From: Purpureocillium takamizusanense
Taxonomy: Eukaryota > Ascomycota > Sordariomycetes > Hypocreales > Ophiocordycipitaceae
Assembly (NCBI RefSeq): GCF_022605165.1
Contig: NC_063069.1
Span: 1 to 64,000, forward strand
Direction: 5' to 3'
Length of the DNA: 64,000 bases
Made by a program: the position numbers and the translations under genes. The notes below the pieces were generated by a model, which was not told the DNA's origin, did not search any database, and saw nothing but the letters and a program-made list of their open reading frames with translations. Below are positions 55,425 through 64,000 of the stretch, in pieces; positions within the stretch are counted from its first letter, which is position 1, and the number at the start of each line of letters is the position of its first letter.

Positions 55425-56008
55425 AAGGGCCGCAATCAGACCGAGTAAGCAGAGCAGAGCGACTAAGCATGCGCTTTGAGACCGACAGCGCTGGGCTGGA
55501 CTCTTGCAAGTCGTCGTTGTAGGCAAGGGGGGACGGGCGAAGCGAGGGGGAGAGAGAGAGAGAGACAGAGAGAGCGGGGCAGCGTAGATGGCAGGTTCTG
55601 GGCGTGGGCGAGTCTGCAGAAAGGGCACTCACTGCACGATATAGTTGTGTCGACGAGGGCGTCTGTCCACTCAGGTACGCGTGGTATTCACCTGTCGGTA
55701 CGAGTACATGTAGTTTAATTATGAGAGGCGCAGAACATGGCATGCATGCCAGGCCTTCCTAGCCAAGACGCCGCCTGGCAAACAAAGGAGAACCCATGTC
55801 CCCGTGAGCCTGGGGAGGGGAGGGAAATGCTACCGAACGCCGAGCTCCGTTTCCTGCTGCTGCTTCCTGCTTGCTTGCTGCCGCTGCCGCTGCTGCTGTT
55901 ATCGCGTGGATTCCGCCTGCCTGCCCACCATGGCCCAACAAAAGGGGGGAGGAGTCTTGCGCAACGGCTGGACCTCTCTCCCACACTCAGGGAATACATG
56001 ACAAAGTC
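55425..56008. other. Convergent 3' region
   Basis: About 580 bp between the ends of two convergent genes, with a short GA-rich stretch near 55549-55575. No gene seen. Confidence 0.5.
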
Positions 56009-57943
56009 CTAGACACCCTTTTCCAGGTCTCTGTCCTTGCCTTCGCCGCCCGGATACCCGCTGTCGCGCCGGTGGTAAGGGTGGAACAAGCCGCCGCCGG
56101 GCAGGTCCGTCTCGGAGTCGATCTGCCGGAGCACAATATCGAACTGGTCCAGTGGTGGCTGATGATGATGCTGCCGGTGTTGCTGGTGTTGGTGGTGATT
56201 ATGATGATATTGATGGCCGCTGCCGCCGCCGCTTTCCTGCTCGGTGGTGGTGCTGGTGCTGCTGCCCCTGCGGCCGCCGCTGGGGCTGGGGGCAGGGACG
56301 TCGGACCAGTCGAGGGCTCCGCCGCGCTCCTCCTCGGCGGCCTTTGGGATGAGCGACGCGTCGCCGCCGCCGCCGTGGCCGCCGTGTCGCGAGGGGGCGG
56401 AGAGGGTGGTGCTAGTCGTGGGGCTCGTGGCTGTGGAGGCGAGGTGGTGATGATGGTTGAGACGCAGGGACGATGAGAGGCTGTGGAGGCGAAGGGCGGA
56501 GAAGAAGGTGAGCTTTTCGTCCTGGGCTGCTACCGCCGCCGGAGTCGCCTCCTCTGCGGTTGTTGTCATGGCCGCCGCGGCGGCGCTTGGAGATGTCGCA
56601 CCGTCCCTCCCATCAGCGGCCGTAGCGGTCCGACTCACAGCGATGCCGGTGGTGCTGCGGGACGTGCGCATCGTCTTGCTGGCTGTTCCGCCTCCTCCGC
56701 CTCCTCTCGTGGCGTTGGTGCCGCCGCCGCTGCCGCCACTGCCGGCACTACGATGGCACCCGCAGGAACAGGAGCTGCGACTGCAGGCCGGGTAGCCGCC
56801 GCTGCCGTCTCCGTCTCCACCACCACCGCCACCGCCGCGGCGGCCGGCCCGCGAGCGCCCGGATATCTGCTGGGCGATGAGGGTGCCGAGCGGCAGGAGG
56901 ATGATGACGGAGGCGGTGACGAGGGACTGGGACTCGAAGTTTTGGAAGGATCCCCATTCGAGGCCCGCGAAGATGGCTAAGTGTTCTCTCTGGTCAGCAA
57001 AACAGAACTGTTTTTCTGGCTTGGGATTGTTCTTGGCATTCATTCATTGTATTGTTGTCAAAACAAAGGGGGGGGTGTTGCGAGGGGGGAGAAGACGCGT
57101 GGAATGAATGTGCTGGCTGAACGAGTACGACGTACCTGGGATGATCATGAGGACACCATTGGTCATGATGAGCACCTCCATCGAGGTGAGCGTCCGCATC
57201 GACGGCAGGACCCCCCAATTGGTGACGAGGTGCTTGACGAGCTTGAGGTTGAAGAGGGCGCAGAACCAAAAGACGGAGACGGCGAGGGTGATGAGCGAGC
57301 CCTGGACGGCCCACTCGTCGCCGGGCTCCGTGGGCAAGAGCTCGACGTTGGCGCGCGCCGTGACGATGAGGAAGCCGATGCGGAAGGCGACGGCCACGGC
57401 GACGACGACGCCCGAGGCGAAAACGAGGATGGTGCGGACGGGCTCGGCCCAGAGGCGGACCGTGGTCCACGCCTGGTTCATGAGGGCGGCCTCGACGACG
57501 AGGACGAGCAGGCACGACATGACGGTGCCGGCGACGCTGTTGGCGATGAAGGTGCGCGGGACGTCACTGTAGTCGCCTGCGAAGCTCTGGTAGAAGTGAT
57601 TGAGCGGGGAGAGGAAGAAGGCGACGAAGATGGCGTTGCGGACGATGCACGTGGCCAGGCCGAGGGCGTAGAGCATCGACGACACGCGCCGCAGCTTGCC
57701 GAGCGGGCGCGTCATGGTGAGGAGCACGAGCAGCATGATGAGGCAGCAGCCCATCTGCATCGCGTAGTTGATGGTGACGGCGACGGTCGTGTCGTTGAAG
57801 GCGTTGATGTCCGGGATGGGCACCGCGATGGGCGTCACGCCGTCGGGGCCGAGGAACGTGACGTTTTGCGTGTACGGGTCGAACGCGGCAGCAGCATTGT
57901 TGCCGCCGCCGCCGCCCGGAGGAGGAGGTTGCGACGTCGACAT
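56009..57943 (-). CDS. ste2: Alpha-type mating pheromone G-protein-coupled receptor (Ste2/Pre-2 family)
   Basis: Two exons, 57943..57136 and 56976..56009 (591 aa), with a 159-nt GTACGT...TTAG intron. The extracellular N-terminus holds FDPYTQNVTFLGPDG; then come seven membrane helices, with INYAMQMGCCLIMLLVLL first, the IVRNAIFVAFFLSPLNHFYQ loop, FRIGFLIVTARANVELLP and, across the join, MIIPAIFAGLEWGSF and IILLPLGTLIAQ. This is the fungal class D alpha-factor receptor that senses the peptide pheromone and drives polarised growth. The cytoplasmic tail is unusually long (about 240 aa) and low-complexity, rich in Gly, Ser and His, for example HQYHHNHHQHQQHRQHHHQ. It acts at the plasma membrane. 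Confidence 0.93.
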
Positions 57944-60218
57944 GATCCGGTGGCAACTTGGGCGGAAGAGATGCGGTGAGGCGAGGGGAGTGAAGCGAGG
58001 AGGGCGGCGTGCTCTCGCGCTACTGCGCCCTCACCGCGGGCACAACAGTCAGAGAATCGTCTTGTCGTCGTCGCCTTGAGTGCAGGCAGCAAGCAATCTG
58101 CGCCGCGACGAGATGCGGGTGCGCGCACCGCTCGTCTGCCCCTGTTCCTGCCGATTGTCTGCGTTTGCGTGTGTATGTGTGATGAGCGCGTGTGCGGCGA
58201 GAGAGTCTCGAGGCGGTCTCGGACAAAGGGGACGAAGGCGCTGCGGCACACCGTGCGGGCAGAGTGCCGTAGATATGGCTACACGCTGGTCAAAGCGAAC
58301 GGGGGTACGTAGCCTGAGGAGTCCGCGTTGGCGCGCGGGTGGATTCTTCTTTTCGTGTTGACGGCGTTGTTGTCGTTTTCGGTCGCCAGCGAACGGATGT
58401 CCGACGACTGGTGTAACACGGCAACGAGCGTTGGCGAAGGTGTTCACCTCGAGGCGCCGGATCGGCCAAAAGAAACGTGGCAAGTGTTGCTGTGCAAGTA
58501 TCTCTCTCTTTCTTCCCGTCGGGAGCCCGCAGGTTGGTTGATGGTGGTGTGATGCCAGATGTTGTTTCGTGATGCTTGAGTGAGATGTGGAGGTGGAGAT
58601 GAAGGAGGGGGGAAAGAGTGTGGTGCGCAAGAGCCGAGAGCCGGTGATGGATGAGGCAAAAGACTTCTTCGACGTGTGAAACCCTTGGCGCAAACGGGAA
58701 GAGACGAGGGGAAAAAGAGGAGCTGCAGTCTGGAGTTGAGTTTTGAGCTTCGTGGTTCGTGGAGAGCATGCGTGTGGCCCGGCCAGCACGTATTGTACCG
58801 GATGGATTGTTCTGGCCCTCTCACCGTTTTGCTGCTAAGCTGCTGCCTGCATGGACCACGAGTGCTGCAAGACTGGCTTGCGGCTGTAGATTGCCGGTTC
58901 CAAAGTTTGGCTAGAGGCCCTTTGTCTCTTTTAAACTTGTATACACACGCGCATCGTCTCATCCCAGAACGTCATCCGCACCACGGAATGAGCCGCAGCT
59001 GAAGCCGGTCGACAGCAGGCGAGACGAAGCCAAGGCCAATATCCAATATCTCAAGCGGTGAGACGCAATCTTGAGAGAGACAGACAAACACACGCCACCC
59101 CGGCGCCGTGCGTGCCCTTGCCGTCGAACGAGGAAGGGGCTTCGCTGGGCGATGAAGGCGGCGGAGGAGGACGAGGACGGCGCCCGCCTGCCTGTGAGTC
59201 CAAGCCCGCCGAGCGTTGCTGCGATGATGCGCTGCGATGCGCTGCTTGATTGCTGCGTGCGCCTGCCCTGGACTGCTGCAAGTATTGTGCTGTGCATCGT
59301 GTGCTGGCTCGCTGCTCCCTGTGTTGTGGGCTTTTTGCTTGCTCCGTCCCGTCCGTGTCGCGCGGCTTACACGGAGCTGTGGGGCCCCCGGCCGGGCCTT
59401 GACATTGTTCTGGTGGGGCCGTGGCGCCGGCCTTGATATTGTTCCCGAGACAAACATGGTGTCGATGCTCCAGCTGCGCGCCGCACGCAGACGCCTCAAC
59501 GTCGTTTCCGTGCCCAACATGCATGTCAAGGCGGGTCCCAAGTCTGTCGGAATCTGTCAGATCAAGTACACGCAGGAAGACCTACTCGTGCCAAAGGTAC
59601 AACCTACGTTTTTACGCCGTCGTCTGGCGGCGCCCGGGACGGCCGGGGAGGCGCGGCCACCACGACGCCGAACCCGGTCTGGTGACAGCTTCCCTTCCCT
59701 TCTCCCCACTCTCTTCCCTCCACACCCATCCATCCTTACAATACATCGCGGCTCCCTCCGCCTGTGTAGCTATTTCGAGACCCCAGCCGCCCGCCCCTGG
59801 ACGACGGCTGATCTGCAAACGGGCGGCCCGCCGCCGGCAGATGCCGGCAGCCCACGCAACGCGATCGCCGCTTCTGCCGACTCCAACACCACCGCTGCAG
59901 GGGATCATTACCGAGTCACCGCCTAACGCAGCAGAGCATGCGCAAGGTGCAAGGACAAAGAGACAGGCCCGCCATTCAGTCCGTCTTTCCGATTGTGATC
60001 GCCATGACACCTAACTCCGGCGCTGTTCCATGACGTGATACTAGACTCGATACTGCACTGGTGGCGTAAGGCGGAGACGGCTCGTCGTTGCCGGCACACC
60101 ATGCATATGACACTCTGCAGGCGACGGTCTCGAACCTGCCGCCCGCTCCATTTCCTCTGCCGATCTTGGTTCACTGTGCAAGCCGGCGTCCTGGCCGAGG
60201 CCAACTGACTCGCATCCC
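57944..60218. other. Upstream region of ste2, no other gene recognised
   Basis: About 2.3 kb between ste2 and vps23, both on the - strand. The part next to ste2 (57944-58800) is pyrimidine-rich on the - strand with small frames, consistent with a long 5' leader. Overlapping frames around 59050-60010 on both strands lack any motif. A long leader or a noncoding RNA cannot be excluded. Confidence 0.45.
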
Positions 60219-62017
60219 TTACGATGCCATGCCCATGCCCTGCCCAATCTTCCGCACAAGCGCCTTCTTCAGGTACCACTCCCGCGCGAGAGACCTTGTC
60301 ATCTTGGCAAACACGACGGGAGAAACGCGCCCACGCTCCACGGCACGCCCCAGCATGAAGATGGCGTCCCCGAGCGCCCGCTCCTCCGCTACCAGGGTGT
60401 AGAGCTGATTCGATACTACCGTGGGAGCCACCAGAAGCTCGTCAATGTCCGGCGCCGGATGATTCTTGGAGCTTTCAATGACGCCATCCGCCTTGCGCAA
60501 GGCCTCGTGCAGAATATTAGTGTTTGATGTCAACACATTGGACAGCTGGGTGAGCTGGCTCATTTCCGACTGAAGAGCCGGCACAGCTCCCTGCATCGCC
60601 ATCCGCTGCGCTCTGAGCCCGGCCAAACTTGAGTCGTTCTGCTGCCGGCTGCGCTGCCGGATAGAGGCCAGCGTTTGGGCCAGCTGCCTTAGCAGCGCGT
60701 CCTTTTCCGGGTTCGGCGGTATGGGGGGCGCCGCGACAGCCGACTTGGGGGGCACTTCGAGTGTCAAAGGCTCGTCGAGAATGTTGGGCAGCGGAGGGGC
60801 GGCCTGGGGTGGCTGCTGGGGAACCGCGGTTCCATTCCATGCTGCCGGGGCCGCTTGCCAGTGCCCTTGCGGTAAATATGCTGGAGGGTTTTGTTGCGCG
60901 TACGGAGGCACTTGTGTCCGATTATCTGGCATGGAGTGAGGGTTCGGACCGGAAGTCATTGCCGGTCCAGCAACGTGCCGAGGTTGGGGTTGTTGCGTGT
61001 GCTGCTCGAGTGACGGCGGTGGTGGTTGAGGACGGTAGCCTGCAGGACCAGCAGTCTGTGCTTGCGGAGGAAGGGGGGGGACAGAGTCATATCGTGATGA
61101 TACTGGGGAGGAATTCGCAGCGGCAACTGGTGGACTGCGGTACGACGGGGAATGAGGCGAAAGCGGCTCTTGATGAGGCTTGGGGGGCGGTCGAGGCGGA
61201 TGGGAGTCGGAGGAGTTCGGTCGAGGCTGCGTCTGAGGTGTCGGCGGCGCCATTTCGGGCGGCAACGGAGGCACAGGGGGCGGCGTCGGCGTCGGTCGAG
61301 CGCCGGTCGTCGGGCGCTGCGCCTGCCGGGAGATGACCGGTGGCTCCTTGGCGAAGACGTCGGACAGCACAATGAGGAAGTCCTCGATGGTCGATTTCTG
61401 CGACGCGGTCAGCGACACGCCTCGCCCGAGCTCGGATCAGGCCACGTACATCCCAAAAGTCGGTCCACCGCACCAGGTAGGGGTGATAGACCTGGCCCTG
61501 GGGGTCGACGTGCTGGCCAGGGCGGACCATCATGGTCTCGGTCGGCGTGACGTAGACGAGGGGAGGCTCGCGAGGATAGGCGTGGGGGACCCATATCGAG
61601 AGAGGGAAGCGGTACGTGTTTGCGCGGAAGATGACGGGTATCGTGCCTGAGATGTGCAGCAGCAAAGCGCTGGCGCCGTTGGGGAAGGCTGCGGGCTCTT
61701 GGGTCAGGCTCATGCGTCGAGTCTTGGGTCGGGGAAGCTTGGGAGATGAGGAGATTGAGGGGTGGTCGGGTGGACGAACTGTGTACATCGGTTCGCGGCG
61801 ACAGGGTGCTGAAGCGGTTCAAGACGCGCGCGACGTCGCTATATGTTCGGTTGACATCGTGGTATTCCTGGCCAGGCAGACGCAGCGCGTTCAGTCAGCT
61901 TGCGGTGATGATGACGATGACGACGTTACCAACAGCAGGGGCAGCGCAGCGGGGATCAAGACGTACACTGGTGAGAACGCTGTAGAGCCAGTTCAGGACG
62001 TGTTGCTGGACGGGCAT
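60219..62017 (-). CDS. vps23: ESCRT-I subunit Vps23 (Tsg101)
   Basis: Four exons: 62017..61967, 61867..61780, 61688..61450 and 61397..60219 (518 aa), with introns of 99, 91 and 52 nt. The joins rebuild the UEV domain: VLNWLYSVL, YHDVNRTYSDVARVL, FPNGASALLLHISGTIPVIF, then FPLSIWVPHAYPREPPLVYV, GQHVDPQGQVYHPYLVRW and FWDKSTIEDFLIVLSDVFAK. A Pro-rich linker (about residues 145-300) leads to a coiled coil (ALLRQLAQTLASIRQRSRQQ) and the C-terminal steadiness box (VAEERALGDAIFMLGRAVER). Vps23 binds ubiquitinated cargo on endosomes and starts multivesicular-body sorting. The second intron uses a GTTCGT donor, the weakest of the joins. Confidence 0.93.
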
Positions 62018-64000
62018 CGTCGCATCGCGTCGGAGCCGGCGTCGTGCAGGCCCCTGGTCCGTGAGCGACGGGGCGGAGGTGGGAGATGAAGAGGTGAGGT
62101 TGAGGAAGGCTAGGTGAAGCTCTCTCCGCATGAGCTTCCATGACAGTGGGCAAGGAAGGCACGCCGACCTGAGCCCAACAGCGAGGGAGCTTGGAGGTGG
62201 GGCACTCACCACTAGAGAAGAGGTACCCAGCACGCATAGGCACCGAGGCGGCTGCTCTTACGGCGCGCGGGCGGCAAAAGGCCGGGTGCCCAGCTTCATC
62301 TACGAGCAAGACTTGACTACCCTGTACTTCGTATACTGTAGCATTGCGTCGTTGGCGATCGCATCATCCCAATCAGATGAACAGGACTCGCAGGCCAGGC
62401 TCGGAGCTGAGTTGGATAAAGACAAATCTTGTTCGGCAGTGATATCTACATTTTAACAGTAGCTAGCACGGGGTGATTGTGGGAGGATCGTCGCATGCAC
62501 CACTGCTCGCACAAGATGAGCCTGCAAGATTACGTGCGTTGTGGTGTAAACGATTGAAATGACGAATTCACATGGCGAGATGACGCTGATGCCAACGTCT
62601 GCCTATAACAGATTGATGAATCTTGTTACGTAGGTAACGAGAGCCGGTGACCAGGCAGGCAGAAGAACGCAATTGACAAACCGAGCTGATGTTGTCATTC
62701 CGTTTTGGACGGCACTTGGCATCACTGGAGCATCGGCTCCCTCATCGTAGCTATACATACGCGGAGCTATCGATCGGTTGGACACATGGATCGCAAGCCA
62801 ACACGGCACTAACCTGGATCTTGGTGCATGCCCTTCCTGGCGGCCTCTTTGTTTGTGTGCCTGCTCGCCGACGGCCATGCCAAGGTTCGGGCCAATGACG
62901 ATGAGGGCGACAACCAAGAGAACATACATGAACAGGTTTCCCGAGGAACTCAACGAGCCAACCCCATGACCGGCGGGCGGCTCTCCCTCACCGGAGGAGA
63001 GCGGGCGAACCGGTCTTTGGATCGACGCGGGCCGGCTCTGTCAAAATGCTCAATGGGCCACAAAGGAACAATCCACTCCTATTCGCCAGGTGCTACTCAT
63101 AATTCAGCAGCTTCCTCGTGGCGCATCTGCTGTTTGGGCTGGTGCCAGCCGGCGGCCCGGGTCCGGGCGGTGGGGCTTCGGCTTCTCGGGGGTGGCGGAC
63201 GATCGTGGTGAGAGGACATTGGGTTTGGAAGGGGGGGGGGGGTGCTACCTAGTATGCTGTGAACTCGCAAACCATCATGGTCCTGGGCTGCTTTGGGGAT
63301 TCGGTCCGGGGTCATCGCCACCTTACATACATGGCTGTGCTGCTGCTGTGATGCGATGGCAGCACCCGAGGCAGGCGGTGGGCGGACAGAAAACTGTCAT
63401 GGCTGATGACGAATACTTCGTGCGTACTTCGTATATAGTGGTTTTGGTCCTGCAAAGACAAGACCATGGGCTGGCCTAGGAGGCAAGACGGTAACTACTA
63501 CAGGTACCAAGGTAAAGACGAGGAGCCGGTTGGCAGACGTTGTTGCTATAACCTTGCGTCGTCGTGCGAGGTAAGTACCGAACAATGATGTGCTACTTAC
63601 CAAAGAAGCCTGAGAGAAAGTGCCTTGGAGACCCATTGGCGCATCAACGACAATGCCAGTGTGGCTTTTGCTCACGATCGCAGCGGCAACGGCAGCAGCC
63701 ATATGATTTGGAATCGAATCCATCACGCCGATGAATGCGCCGGCTGTACTCAAGTACAACCAGGCGATGGAGTCCAACAACAACAACCTAGGGAGCCCGC
63801 GATGCTTCGGTCCCGCGAACTGGCCGCCCGTTGGTGGAAGTTGGTCCAGCAGCGGTCGGTGCCCACTGGAACTCACTGATGGGGTCCACTGTATTCGCAC
63901 GCGCGCGCAGGGCCAAAGTGCCCGGGCGGGCATCCACGGGCCAGGCGCGCTTCCATTGGCTTGCTTCCATGGAGGCTATTATCACGGGGAGGCGCGGGAG
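62018..64000. other. Right end of window, no recognisable gene
   Basis: About 2 kb. A - strand frame at 62953-62603 begins with a hydrophobic helix (LFMYVLLVVALIVIGPNLGM) that could be the start of a small membrane protein, but its remainder is not protein-like. A - strand frame at 63933-63397 has a hydrophobic middle but no family motif. A 13-base G run sits near 63229-63241. A gene may continue beyond the window. Confidence 0.4.

Noticed and set aside
56981..57979. 332-codon frame on + rich in Asp, Glu and Arg
   Set aside because: Antisense of the pheromone receptor first exon; the receptor has clear membrane helices.
58049..58789. 246-codon frame on - upstream of ste2
   Set aside because: Low-complexity, overlaps other frames, no motif; more likely part of the long ste2 leader.
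63397..63933. 178-codon frame on - near the right end
   Set aside because: Some hydrophobic stretches but no family motif, start context or splice logic.

Overview
The window is the left end of a chromosome from a filamentous ascomycete, most likely a Sordariomycete of the order Hypocreales. It opens with about 22 copies of the CCCTAA telomere repeat. Short spliceosomal introns (about 50-160 nt, many with a CTAAC-type branch site), RIP-like AT-rich tracts, fungus-specific families (UstYa-like oxidases, Zn2Cys6 and fungal bZIP factors, a KP4-like protein) and core genes (tom6, ste2, vps23) on the inner side support this. I cannot name the species.

Region 1 (1-8640) is the telomere, a RIP-degraded block carrying the tail of a LINE-type reverse transcriptase, and a small intact oxidative gene group: a P450, a cytochrome b5/acyl-CoA dehydrogenase fusion and two UstYa-like (DUF3328) oxidases, arranged as two divergent pairs. 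A second RIP tract with a 15-bp minisatellite closes it. Region 2 (8640-27600) is gene-poor. It holds a secreted lysine-rich peptide precursor, a four-finger C2H2 factor, a bZIP factor, a Zn2Cys6 factor and the relic of an FAD/NAD(P)H oxidoreductase.

Region 3 (27600-38700) is the most interesting part. An amine-oxidase-like flavoprotein, a coclaurine-N-methyltransferase/CFA-like methyltransferase and a cyclopropane-fatty-acid-synthase-like enzyme lie next to an NRPS-like adenylation-thiolation-reductase protein and an aldo-keto reductase. Read as a pathway (inference), it would modify an unsaturated acyl chain, reduce the acid to an aldehyde on the NRPS-like enzyme and then to an alcohol with the aldo-keto reductase. 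The NRPS-like gene has an in-frame TAA inside a CAA repeat, unless a weak intron removes it.

Region 4 (38800-48650) is a secretome-rich subtelomeric zone: a secreted cupin, a sedolisin protease with an in-frame TAG, a DUF3472-like secreted protein, a KP4-killer-toxin-like protein, and several gene fragments. Region 5 (48650-64000) passes into the core genome: an allantoate-permease-type transporter, a conserved protein of unknown function, tom6, a large disordered protein, the alpha-pheromone receptor ste2 and the ESCRT-I subunit vps23/tsg101. The last 2 kb carry no gene I can recognise.

Exon joins below were worked out by hand from splice signals, reading frame and family conservation; none was checked by RNA or database search. 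I noticed no tRNA, rRNA or CRISPR array, but I could not scan for small RNAs systematically.
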